Part shown: positions 52,656 through 63,655 of the stretch, piece by piece
Layout of the letters: each line of letters begins with the position of its first letter
How positions within the stretch are numbered: the stretch's first letter is position 1
Assembly: GCA_964019425.1 (NCBI GenBank)
Contig: OZ025811.1
Span: 992,001-1,056,000 of the forward strand
Direction: 5' to 3'
DNA: 64,000 nt
Origin: Flectonema sp. DT1601
Lineage: Eukaryota; Euglenozoa; Diplonemea; Diplonemida; Diplonemidae
The notes under the pieces: generated by a model
Told to the model about the DNA's origin: nothing
The model's database searches: none
The model's input: the letters and a program-made list of their open reading frames with translations, nothing else
Made by a program: the position numbers and the translations under genes

Positions 52656-54842
52656 ATGATTTGGCCGGTAGAGGCAAACGTTTATGGAGGAGAAAGACGA
52701 ATTGTGGAGGAAGCGAATATCGTAGTTGACGACGTTGCTAAGACAGCATTAGTAAAAGAAAATGAAAAACTTTATGGATTTCCGATTAATGAATCAATCG
52801 GAGTCGGAGGACTGAGAGGTTTCGAAGAGAATTGTGTTATCGTATTTTGTAGTAACGAATCAGGTGGTAGCATCTCAAGAATAAGTAACGTTGTTAGAGA
52901 TGTCGTTCAAGATCTACCCGTTGCCATCTCGTGTGTTGCTGTCTCTGAAGATGAAATCACCGACTTGGCTGGTGATGGTCAGCCTCGTTATCGAAGGAGT
53001 TCTTTTAGTTCTGGAAATCATCATTTGCAATTAATATCATCCGACAGGACTTCAATAAGTAGATTAGTCAGACAACTTGTTAATAGAAAACAGACAACTG
53101 TAACTTCTATTACATCTCCTCAGAGTGATCTTTGTTGTGTTTTAGTAAACCTTTCAATACCTGACTGTAAGCCTTCTTCTCTTTTAGATCTTGGAGTAGC
53201 TCTCAGGTCAATGGATGGGTCAAACGAAGGGATAACAAATGTGACGGCTCGTACTTCTTGTGTTCCAATTGTTATTCACAATCATATTGTTGGACTTCCT
53301 TCCAGACTTGGAATCTCTGTTTCAGTTGACGCGGACTGCAGCTCTCAGACAGCGCTGTCAATCCTTCGATTCGCCTGTAGCAGCGCTAACAAGGAAGTGA
53401 TTGCACCTCGACATGTTGAAATTTATAAAACTCTCACTGAGGCTGTTAATGAAAGTATTATTTTAGCTTCTCCGCGACGCAGTCCAATGAGCGGAAAAAG
53501 ATCGACCACCTTACTTGTGGGAGGTGAAACTACTACGAAAGTTCAACTACTCGAAACAACAGCAGAAGATGATGCTTGGGCCACTATCCTCAGTAATGTT
53601 TCAGATTGTAGTTACGATGCACACGACCTCGACATCTCACCTGTTGAGGATCTCTCATCGAAGATTGTTAAACAGAAAACTCTTCGAAAGACTCTTCCGA
53701 GTCCAATTGTTTCAACAGCGAAGACACCTCAACAGACTGCGAGATTATCAACTCGACCTGTCGCTGGACGGCACGAATCTCGAGTTAGTAGTCGAAAGGA
53801 GAACACTCACAGCAGATCACAACAGCAGCACCAACAAAGTGGAGGTACAGCAACTGCTCAATTCACTTCGATGTTACGAAGCCATTCCCGACTTCAGGAA
53901 TACTCTATGGGACAGGAGAAGCGTCTTCGTGAAATGGAAGACGTCGCTGTGGAAGTGAAGAACGAAAATTTTGAAGTTGCTGCTAATTCTCGTAAGACTC
54001 AGCAGCTGAATACAAAACTCGAGTACGATCTGCGGAGAATGAAAATCGACTACTCAGAGCTGCAGGAAAGTCACGTGGAAGCGCAAAGGCAAATTCAAAT
54101 TTTAAAAGAAGAGAAACAAGAAGCACACATGAAGGCCAAACAGGCCAAGGGAAGAGAAACTGCCCGTCTGAGGGAGTCCGTTAGCAGGTCTGTGAGAGCT
54201 CCTTTGAAATTGCAACGAGAGTTTGAGAGGACGACACTCGGAGACCTGAAATTGGAATTAATTGAAGTGAAGGAAGAGAATACCAACCTCCGTAGAAAGT
54301 TAACTACTCTAAAGGATAGCAGAGACATGAGAGATGATTTAGAACATCATCAAAGGATATTAGAATGTCTTCATGAGAGGGTTAAGCGAAGCGAGAATGA
54401 AGTTCTGGCGTTAAAACAGGAAAATATAATTCTTCGAGAACAGAGATCTTCAATGGAAAGAGAAGTACGACAGGGAAACAGTGCGAGAGATCGTTTGATG
54501 GATGTCGTTGCGTACTCAAATCAGGGAAGCTGTTTATCAGTTGGGACTTCACTTCTACAGGAGGCAGCAGATGAATTAACTCATCGAATATCACAAATAA
54601 AAAGTAATCATCTTTGTGATGATGAAGAGGCTGTTACCGCAACTTGTGGAGCTATCGATACTTTGCATATTACTCTTCAGACTTTGAGAAATAACTTTGT
54701 TGATTCCCCATCTTACAACACTCTCCCAGCCATGAGACCAGCAATCGATTTTGAAATCGATCGTCTTGCGGCACTCAGAGACCTCCTTGAGACAGCTGAA
54801 CGAATTAATACAACACTAAAACATATGGGAAGTGGTTCTTAA
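52656..54842 (+). CDS. Kinesin-like protein with a degenerate motor domain
   Basis: 728 residues from the ATG at 52656. The first about 265 residues follow the kinesin motor in order. GFEENCVIVFCSNESGGSIS stands where GyNgtifAYGQTGsGKT should be. VAISCVAVSEDEITDLAG matches vsylEIYnEkirDLL. RTSISRLVRQLVNRKQTTVTSITSPQSDLCCVL sits at the RttaaTxxNxxSSRSH position. SLLDLGVAL is at DLAGSE, and ALSILRFACSSAN matches sTLrFAxrAk. All three nucleotide-contact motifs are lost: P-loop GKT, switch I SSRSH and switch II DLAGSE. A Ser/Gln-rich linker follows, then coiled coil from about 420 to 640. It is probably an ATP-independent microtubule-binding or dimerising protein. Confidence 0.78.
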   Translation: MIWPVEANVYGGERRIVEEANIVVDDVAKTALVKENEKLYGFPINESIGVGGLRGFEENCVIVFCSNESGGSISRISNVVRDVVQDLPVAISCVAVSEDEITDLAGDGQPRYRRSSFSSGNHHLQLISSDRTSISRLVRQLVNRKQTTVTSITSPQSDLCCVLVNLSIPDCKPSSLLDLGVALRSMDGSNEGITNVTARTSCVPIVIHNHIVGLPSRLGISVSVDADCSSQTALSILRFACSSANKEVIAPRHVEIYKTLTEAVNESIILASPRRSPMSGKRSTTLLVGGETTTKVQLLETTAEDDAWATILSNVSDCSYDAHDLDISPVEDLSSKIVKQKTLRKTLPSPIVSTAKTPQQTARLSTRPVAGRHESRVSSRKENTHSRSQQQHQQSGGTATAQFTSMLRSHSRLQEYSMGQEKRLREMEDVAVEVKNENFEVAANSRKTQQLNTKLEYDLRRMKIDYSELQESHVEAQRQIQILKEEKQEAHMKAKQAKGRETARLRESVSRSVRAPLKLQREFERTTLGDLKLELIEVKEENTNLRRKLTTLKDSRDMRDDLEHHQRILECLHERVKRSENEVLALKQENIILREQRSSMEREVRQGNSARDRLMDVVAYSNQGSCLSVGTSLLQEAADELTHRISQIKSNHLCDDEEAVTATCGAIDTLHITLQTLRNNFVDSPSYNTLPAMRPAIDFEIDRLAALRDLLETAERINTTLKHMGSGS

Positions 54843-55025
54843 TTATCATCTTCCCCATTAACTGTAACTGTTAGGTAGAAAACTAATCCTTTGTGAGGAC
54901 TTGTGTTTATACTTTATTAGATTCTTTTGTAAGTTTTTTTTTATAGTTGAAATTACGTCGGTAGCTTTCACGACACTATTCTATTTTCATTTATTTATGT
55001 TAACAGAGTGGGCAGATATATTAAA

Positions 55026-55712
55026 ATGACGCAAAACAGCACCGTACAGCACACGCTTAGCGCTGCTATTGCGGCCTTTGAAAAAGATGAATGGGAGAGA
55101 AGATGCAACAAAGCATTGCAAGAGGGTCTACCACAGCCAGGTGTTGTTAAGGCATCTGAAGAAGAACATGTGAAATTGTATGCTGGGGGTGGAGGGACGT
55201 TACCACCAGTAACGAAGATGGACAGAGAAGGATTATCGTTGCTTGTAAACTGTCAGCGATTAGCGTTATCAAGTAATGCTATTGAGAAGATAGGACCAGG
55301 TCTGAATCTCATTCCGCATTTAGAAATCCTCTCTCTGAGTAGAAACAAGATAAAGAAACTTGAAAATCTCGACCTCCCACATCTGAAACAACTCTGGCTC
55401 TCTTACAACTTCATAGACCGACTTAGTGGATTAGAGAAACTTGTGTCCCTAACAACTTTATACCTCTCGAATAATTGTATTGAACGGTGGGGTGAAATTG
55501 ACAAACTCGAAGCTAATCGAAACCTGGTTGATCTGCTTCTTATTAATAATAAGATTCACACTGAAATCGACAAGTCAACTGATGAGACTCGTCGCGAGTA
55601 TCGTCTTCAAATATTACTTCGATTACCACAACTTGTGAAGATTGATGGCGAACCTGTTCTACCTGAAGAGAGAGAGGCTGCTGATGCAAAAAGACAACAC
55701 ATTATGGCATAA
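55026..55712 (+). CDS. DNAL1: Axonemal dynein light chain 1 (LC1/DNAL1-type LRR protein)
   Basis: 228 residues from the ATG at 55026, 19 nt after the acceptor tatgttaacag. SDS22-like leucine-rich repeats run through the protein: CQRLALSSNAIEKIG, LEILSLSRNKIKKLENL, LKQLWLSYNFIDRLSGL, LTTLYLSNNCIERWGEI. They match LC1's ELWISYNFIEKL and LYMSNNLVKDW. The end (LPQLVKIDGEPV) matches LC1's PKLKKLDGTPV. LC1 binds the motor head of the outer-arm dynein gamma heavy chain and tunes flagellar beating. There is about 30 residues of extra N-terminal sequence compared with animal LC1. Its presence implies a motile flagellum. Confidence 0.9.
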   Translation: MTQNSTVQHTLSAAIAAFEKDEWERRCNKALQEGLPQPGVVKASEEEHVKLYAGGGGTLPPVTKMDREGLSLLVNCQRLALSSNAIEKIGPGLNLIPHLEILSLSRNKIKKLENLDLPHLKQLWLSYNFIDRLSGLEKLVSLTTLYLSNNCIERWGEIDKLEANRNLVDLLLINNKIHTEIDKSTDETRREYRLQILLRLPQLVKIDGEPVLPEEREAADAKRQHIMA

Positions 55713-56229
55713 AAATATTTACATCTCTATCTGGTTACTTTTGATTCCGAAATCAAAGCCTGCTACCACACGCAGGGGTGTTATTTCTGTGTTGTCAGCT
55801 ATATTGCGCTTTCTTTTCTTTTTGGTATTTCTTTTTTTTTTTTTTTAAAAGTCGGAGAAGAAACTATTCAGATTAGCCGTTATATGTTATCTATTTCCCT
55901 GTGCTCCAGTAGTACTGTCTGCGAACAAAATATAAAAGGATTTTATCTGAATGGTTTTTCTCGATCCTTTTCTGCTTTTCATTTATGTGTCTTCTCATTC
56001 GCGTCAGTCGAACTGACACTGCTCGCGAAAGCGAGTCATTTAGAACGATTGAGTTTTCCAAAAGTTTGGTCTCACTGGTCGGTAGTTTTGTTTTACTTAA
56101 AAGAATAGTCACATTTGTTGTTATTCTTTTTGTTAACAGACTTTTTATATGAAGAAGTTCTGATTGGTTGAAGTGGATAATTTAGGGTGTCAATTTAATA
56201 TATTTTTGGTATAGGAATTTATTTGCAAT
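55713..56229. other. Intergenic region with a MITE-like copy
   Basis: Holds the repeat at 55853-55963. The acceptor tttggtatag, ending at 56214, leads to the Rab5 start. No gene seen. Confidence 0.55.
55853..55963 (+). mobile_element. MITE-like hairpin-ended repeat, copy 4
   Basis: Left end CGGAGAAGAAACTATTCAGAT is identical to copy 3. The right end is ATCTGAATGGTTTTTCTCGA. The core TATCTATTTCCCTGTGCTCC and ACTGTCTGCGAACAAA are kept. It is 111 bp and lies downstream of the dynein light-chain gene. Confidence 0.7.
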
Positions 56230-57117
56230 ATGAGCACCCAATTATCTTTTAAGTTAGTGCTGCTCGGAGAGAGCGCTGTTGGAGTATGTATAATTCCTTT
56301 TTTTTTTTTTTTTCTTTTTTTTTTTACAACAAAAAATAAACAAAAAACAAACAGAAATCCAGTATTGTGCTCAGATTCGTTAGACAAGACTTCTTAGAAC
56401 ATCAGGAGGCTACTATCGGAGCAGCTTTTCTCACTCAGGTACGTATTAAGAAATCGATTAGAGAGCTCATAAAGCAAACACTTAATCAAATCTAATTCAT
56501 ATCAGGTTGTTAACCTTGGAGACCAGCAATCAATCAAATTCGAGATTTGGGACACCGCTGGACAGGAAAGGTACAAGAGTTTAGCTCCTATGTATTACAG
56601 GTATGTGTTGTGTTGAAATTGTTATGATTAGTTGGTTGAGGGTTTGATTATTAATAAAACTTTAACACAAAAACAGAGGAGCAGCTGCAGCAGTAATTGT
56701 GTACGACATCACAAGTATGGATTCTTTTATTAGAGCCAAGAGTTGGGTTCAGGAGCTCCAGAGACAGGGAGACAGCTCAGCAGTAATTGCCCTCGCTGGT
56801 AACAAATCCGATTTGTCTGATAGCCGGGCGGTGGAAACATCAGAAGCCGAAGCATTCGCAAATGAGAAGAACCTAATCTTCGTTGAGTGCAGTGCGAAGG
56901 CCAACCACAATGTCAATGAGATCTTCTTAGCGATAGCAAAGAAGCTTCCAACTGCGAGATCAAACCCAAACCTCAACACGAACACCGTTCCAATTAGTGA
57001 GCGCCCTAAGGTATGTTATTATGTTGTTTATTGAGGTGGTTCTTACTTTCTTAAGTACTTTTAATAATGAAATCACTATAACAGAGGACCGAGAAGTCTG
57101 GGTGTGGAAGCTGCTGA
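56230..57117 (+). CDS. RAB5: Rab5-type small GTPase (5 exons)
   Basis: Exons: 56230-56283, 56355-56438, 56506-56600, 56677-57010 and 57085-57117; 199 residues. Introns are 71, 67, 76 and 74 nt, starting GTATGT (three) or GTACGT and ending AAACAG, ATCAG, AACAG, AACAG. GTPase motifs: GESAVGKSS (P-loop, split by intron 1), the Rab5 effector loop [23 protein letters not shown] and [17 protein letters not shown] is also Rab5-like. The C-terminus is GCGSC, with Cys at the -4 and last positions instead of the common CC or CxC; prenylation is still likely. Rab5 directs fusion of early endosomes. The frame joins exactly across all four introns, which gives firm evidence for cis-splicing in this genome. 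Confidence 0.95.
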
Positions 57118-58365
57118 AAAGTTGGCGGTAATCAGTGAAGGTACTTGTCATCTCTCACATGCTATTATTGTTTCAAGTTGTGATTGATGTGATTTACTTC
57201 ACTTTGTGATTCGAGTTTATAATTAGTCGCTGTCGACTGTACAGTTCTTCGTTCATCCATTTTAACTTTTCTATTTCTTTTCAACAAAAAAAGTGTTTCA
57301 AAGACCTTACCTACTTACCCGTAGATGTTCTCCTTGTTTTTTTTTTTTATTTTTAAATCCCTTTTTCGGTTTTCTATTTTTTCTTTCTCCTTTTGATGGT
57401 GGAGGCCTTCCCCGTTTTTTTTTTTTTTTTTCTCATATTTTTTTAAATAAATTTGTTTTTTTCTTCACCTCCCCCCATCATTGCACATAGTCTGCGTTGT
57501 TTGTCCAGGGAAAATAAAAAATAAATGAAGAGAGAGAACAACTGCAAAGCTGTCGGCGAAAATATGGAACACAATAGTTGGCTCGTCTGAAACCAGGGCA
57601 GAAACTATTAATAGTTTGGTTACTTCATCACATTGAGAACTTCGATAAGAAAATTAATATTTTTCTTTGTTAGAGTTAAGGAAGTATCGAAGAGTTTTTT
57701 TTTCTTTTTTTTTTTTTTTCGTTCTTTTTCTTTCGTCGACTGTCTTTGCAGATTATTACCCACCCGCCATCCCTCTACTTGCTCCCCATCTTCCCCGGCT
57801 TCTGATTGATGCCCGTGTGCACTTAGTGTAGCAGAAAGGTTATCTTAACTTCCGACACCGAACTTTCTTTGTGCAAGCACCGGTGTTGGTAGTGACTGTG
57901 AGTGGTTGTTGTCAAGCGAAACATGTTTTTGAATGTTTTTTTTTTTTTTTTGTTTGTCTTGCCCCTTCCTGCTGAATTTCTTGTTAGAATCAAGCAAGCT
58001 GTTACAACACATAAAAAGAAGAGAACACATAACTTAAGAATTGGAGAGATTTAAGATCCCACCATCTTAGCAGCAGCTGAGAACAGGAGAATAAAAATAA
58101 GAATAATGGTGAGTAGTGGATTGGCCCCTTGAAGCACACGTCCCAACTAATATTTTCCCATTTCCCCCCACTTTCGGGTATTCTGACAAAAGGGTGCAAG
58201 ACTGTTAAAAGGAAGAGACTAGAGAATTCACCATAAAGAGAATGTAGATTTACGAAGGTAAGGACAGCCAGAATAGGAAAAAAACCCCACCACTCACACT
58301 CAGTAACTTGAAAAAGAATTGGTTCTTTTATTGCATTCTTATCAATTTATTGTAATATAAAAAAG

Positions 58366-58408
<43 letters not shown>

Positions 58409-59497
58409 CCTTTCCTTTCCTACCCCCCTGCCGCTGACCATCAAACAGATTACTGTTTTCTGTTTGACCAGATTTCTTCCTTATCATAACTGCAAGTAGT
58501 AGTAAAGAATAGGTTGAAACCACAGCCACAGAATCATTTATTTGTTTTACTAAATTATGATCATGGCAGAGATGGAAAAAACCCACGTCACACAACACAA
58601 AGTATTTACTAACGCAATTGGAAACATGGAAATGGACTCCCAGGCTAACCAACAACAAATCAAAGGGGAAAATAAATAAAAAAAAAAAAAAAATACGCAA
58701 AAAGCCTTCCCTTACCTCTTTGGTCGTTTGTATTGTGGTGTTATATTGTAGTATTTTTTTTAATTTTTTTTTTTTTTTTTTTTCCCCCAACGAATTTTTT
58801 TTTCATTTTTTTTTCTTCCCCTTTTGTTGTTGATCGGTTAGGCTCCCAAATGGAGCAGAGTTGACCAGAATGTCGTTTCTTAATTGCAAAGTGAATTCCT
58901 TGTTTCAATTCTCCATCACGCGATTTTCGCGCGGTGAAGTTGACCGTAAAAAGTGAATGCAAAGGTTATTTGTTATTTTCTTCTTTCCTTTTTATTTTTA
59001 TTTTTTATATTGTGTTTTTTTTTTTTTTTGCATCGAAGAAAGTTGCCGGTAAACATTCCAATACCAGATAGCAGGTATCTGAATGTAATTCAAAGCAGTA
59101 AAGAAAACCTATTTGTAGTATCCATCTCTGCTATTGCAACCATTCCTCAATATCCCTTCTCAATTCCCCTTTTTTTTAATTTAAAAAAACACTCCCCTTC
59201 TTTTGGTCCCTTTTTTTTTTTTTTTTACATTTTGTGCACTAATGACAAAACCCATATCTTTTTTTTGAGAACGAAAAAAATCCTAAGAAGAAAAATAAAT
59301 AAATAAGTAAAGGGGAGAAGGAAAAAAAAAAAAAAAAAAGAAATTAAGAAGCTACCGGAGATAAAATAGAATGCAGATAATTCTTAATTTATATTAACTT
59401 ACTACTTTCACTAAATAGGTTATTTGTGTATATTAGAAGAGAGTAGGTTGACAGGTTTAATACTTTAACGTAACAGGAGGGATCGGGCACCCATAAA
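57118..59497. other. Intergenic region
   Basis: Very rich in T and A runs (T run of about 45 at 58365-58410). No gene recognised. The acceptor ttaacgtaacag at 59476 lies 21 nt before the MKT1 start. Confidence 0.6.
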
Positions 59498-62037
59498 ATG
59501 CCACTTGATCAATCGTTTACAAAGTTCTTGCAGGAGCGATCGCTTACGAGATCGGCGCCGCTTGAAAAATTGAAAGGATGTAGAATCGCTATTGATGCGC
59601 ACAACTGGATGAAAGTATTAACTCCAAGGATTAGCGAACCCTTTCAAGCAGTCATGGGTGGTGTTCCGCTAACGATGGGGAAGGCGATCAAGACGGAATT
59701 ACAACGCTTCAAGGATGCGAACATCACTCCAATCTTCGTGTTCAATGGACTCCCAATGATATTAACACAGTCTCCTGCACACCTTGTTCAGAATAAATTT
59801 CTTCTTGAGATTTATGAAAAAAGAGAGAGTGCATGGCAAGCATACCATGAGGGGAAAAGCGGCTGCCGAAACATGTTTGAAGATGCCGGAAGTACTATTA
59901 CTAGTTCAGAGTTTCAACATAATTTAATTAGAATATTGAGAGAAAATAGAGTAGAGTTTTTTAAGGCTCCGTACATGGCTTGGGCACAGATGGCATACTG
60001 GTGTCAGGCTAAGGAGAGATGTGTTCATCAGATTCAAGGACCAAATGAACTCATTATGTTTGAACACGTTGATGTGTTGCTGCTCGACTTCCACTTTGAA
60101 AGAAACCCACCAGAGTTTGATTACCTAATCAAGTCGGAGATTAAGAATGCTCTAATGCATGACCCCTCACTTACAACTCCTGGTGTTCCCCCACAACCGA
60201 TTACCGACTCAACATTTCTTGATTGTTGTTTATTGACGGGTTTGAAAGGTCAAATTAAACATCCAAAACATTTCAATCTCGTCCACCTTGTTAAAATAGC
60301 GCAAACACTTCAGAAGTTTGGTAACGCATGTGACTTCATTAGGTCAAAACCTTCTGTTGACAATGGTCCAAACAACAGCCAACTTGCAAAAAATCACATG
60401 AGAATTAGAGCAGTGATTCGTCACAGTGTTGTTTTTACCCTTGATGGTCAGTGTCAGCCAATAACAAGTGCAACGAGAGATGACAATGCGGATGAGTCAA
60501 CTCGTGAGAAGGATGGAGTTCCGTGTAATCTTTCTGATTTGTGGGGTCATCGATTACCAAATATTCTTTATTTCTTTTTATCAATTGGAGCGATTCAAAC
60601 ACAAGTTTTAATAAACGTCGTTCAGAATCAAATGATTGAAACGATCCCTCAAATGGACACTCACGACTATCGACTATTACTTCAGAGAATACTTCCTCTT
60701 AGAACTCAAATAGCTCATCAGTTAATTCATCAACTTGGAACAAGAGATGAGAAATACGTAGTTCGTGGTAACATGACATGTTGGAAATGGTTTAACCAAG
60801 ACCAACAACAGATCCAACAGCCACCACCTGTTAGATTAGATGAGTGGTTTGTCATTGATCATGAAATTAGAAAAAGCAAAGAACGGCCCGACAGCAAACT
60901 CGACTTCTTCTTCGCCGTCAAACACTTCGCAACTAAAGCAACTCGCGCTGAAAAGACGTACGTAACTTTTGAGGAAGTGACTTGCGCGATTCATCTTAAA
61001 GCTTTGGACTTGTTGGGGTACTTTACTCACCCGACACAACAGACGGTTTGTTGTTTTTAAAAATACACCTTTTTTTTTTTTTTTTTGTTTCTTTCAAATT
61101 TTCAACAAAAAATTATAAAAAACAAAACAGGACCCCCACGAACCTGCTTCTGGACTTTCAGTCTTTTCTGACGCGCTGTTGTTGTCAGAAACTCCACAAT
61201 TTAGCGAATATGCTGTTTTACTTATTGAGTTAATAAGAACTAAAGCACTGACTGCTGATCACTTTACGTTTATGAAACCTGATCCTAGTAGTAGTATGTG
61301 TTCTTCTGATCCTTGGCAGTCTGGATTCCGTGATACGCATCACTTTCCTCCTATTAAACTGCCTCCTGTCTATATGACACATCAGAATGAGTTCCAACAG
61401 CGTTATGAGAGTTGTTGTTTATTGTTGTCTCGAATTCTTTCTTTAATTCCAATGAAATTGAAGGGACTGACGTGGTACGCTGACGTTTCAAAAGATTTGT
61501 TGGCATTTAATACGATCGTAAAGGCTCTTCATAAGACTCTTCGTAATTTAATTGAAGTAATGGCGGCAGTACTATTCCTTGATGGTAAGACAACCATCGA
61601 TCCTTATAGTTATCATGAATTACCACAAACTCTTCCTTTTAGTCAAGAGAGTAACACTGCAATGGGTGTTGTTGTTGATTACATCATGAGATCAGGTGAA
61701 GACTTTGGAAGAGGTGAAGCCATTCAAGCGAGAGAAGAGCGACTCGAACATCTTCAGGTTTGTTATTTTATTTCTTAACAAAACAACTTTTCTATTTATT
61801 TATATAAACAAGAACAATATAACCCAACAGGAGAAATTCACCTGCTGTGAAGACATGGCAGGTGACTTGAGGAAAGCATTTGAGTTTTGGAAAACAGCGC
61901 GAGTGATATTTGAAGTACTTCAAAAAGAAGGAAGCATTGCACCTCAACTGACTGAAGCATTCCCAGTAGCAGACATGATGTTTAGAATTAAATTAGACCT
62001 CGTCATTGATCTGGGAGATGATCGCTACGAAGAATAA
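59498..62037 (+). CDS. MKT1: MKT1-like post-transcriptional regulator (3 exons)
   Basis: Exons 59498-61045, 61131-61757 and 61831-62037 give 793 residues; both introns start GTTTGT and end AACAG (85 and 73 nt). The N-terminus has an XPG/PIN-like fold: FTKFLQERSLTRSAPLEKLKG, RIAIDAHNWMKVL and TPIFVFNGLP. The acidic set of true XPG nucleases is only partly kept, as in Mkt1 family proteins, so nuclease activity is doubtful. The second and third exons cover the MKT1 C-terminal region (CEDMAGDLRKAFEFWKTARVIFEVLQ). Length is close to yeast Mkt1. In yeast, Mkt1 works with Pbp1; in trypanosomes an MKT1-PBP1 complex is recruited by RNA-binding proteins and stabilises mRNA. Confidence 0.88.
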
Positions 62038-63655
62038 CTCGCCTGTGTAACTACAAACAAAATCGCTCGCACATTTTAACCGTCGGATTTGTTTGATACT
62101 AAAACTCAATTGCGATGAGTTAAAGTATCGATTGCGATTGCGACAACGCTTATGTTTCTTTTGTCTTTTATCAGATGCAAATCAAAACAACTTGGAAATG
62201 TGTTTGACACGAAACACAGACACATTCGTATCTTGTTAGGTATTTTATCTGAACCTACGACACAAAACCTTGCGATTTATAATTCTTTCAACCAACGTAG
62301 AAATAAAACATAAAAAATTATAAAAACGATTAGTATAAAGGGTGGGTGGGAAAAGAGAAAACGGAGATAAATAAAAAAAAAAAAATTTTAAAAAAAAAAG
62401 AAACGAAAAAAGCTTACGAGCGTTAACTGTTTTTTCCTTTCCTTTTCTTTCCTTTTTTCTTTTTTAAATAATATTATATTTTTTTATTTTTATTTTCTTT
62501 TTTATTATGTAGAGAACCTTCTTTTTTTTTAAAAAAAAACTATGTCAGGTTCTTTAAGAAGAAAGAAATGAAAAAAAAAAAAAAAGGGAAGCAACAAAAC
62601 AACAACGCTGTCTCAGGTGTTTAAAATCGTTCCTGAAATCATTGATCAGAGAAATTGATTATTCGGTAGTTCGCTGGTCTCGCTAGCTCACTAACTTATA
62701 GACCTGTTGCGGTGCTTCTTACTCACTGCGATGAAAGTCAAAATCTTTCCTGTTGCCCTCACTCAGATATCCGTCTGCTTTGGCCTCTTTGAGATACGAG
62801 CATCAGGTAATAGTAACTTACTTTTATTTTTATTCGATTCGTGTTTTTTTTTTTTTTTAAATATTTTTTTTGTTATATGTATAACAACAAATTTACAATG
62901 TGTAGGAGGCAACAAAAAAAAAAAAAAAAAAAAAAAAGTTTTTTTTTTCGGTTTTGGAAAATCCAGAACTTTTGCCAAAAAAAGCGCAGACAGATTTCTT
63001 TCATTTTTTTTTTTTTTTTTTTTTTTTGCTTCGCAAGTGTGAGGTATTACCCTCTCGTCATCACTCTTTCTTAATTCTAAAAGTAAAAGAGGCAGTTTAC
63101 TTTTTTTTTAGTGGCAAAGTCGGCAGGAAAACTTTTTTAACCTGCTTTTAAATTTTACGATAAGAAACCTTTTTTTTTTTTACTTAAAAAAAAAAAAATA
63201 TAAAAAAAAAAATTGTTTTTTTGAATTATTCGTTATTGAAGTTCAGGTTACAATTAATGAAGTGGATTAAGCAGCAAGTCAACTGGGCCAATTCTAAAGC
63301 AGTTCTGGTGATGTTTCTTTTTGTTAGTTTATCATTGCTTCTCTCTTTCTCAGAGTAATATTTAATTAATCAAATCACTCTCGTAGCTGTTATTTTTTTG
63401 AGTCTTGCTCTGACTGTAATCAAGCGAATGGAAGAGATTTTGTTGGCTTATTTGTAGTTTTAAACGCGCTTGTGCCTAGAGAAGGTACACGGGATGTATG
63501 CATGCGAATTGGTATCTTTGAACTTCCTTGTCGCTCTGTATTGTTTTCTTATTGATCACAAAGTGCTGTTTTGGATAAATCTGTGTTTGAAACACTCACT
63601 CACATCGTGTTACAGGATTGTATTATTTATTTTTTTCAACAGCATCAGAGGTCAC
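62038..63655. other. Intergenic region before the PLK gene
   Basis: T/A tracts; no gene recognised. The acceptor ttttttcaacag at 63642 is 13 nt before the PLK ATG. Confidence 0.55.
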
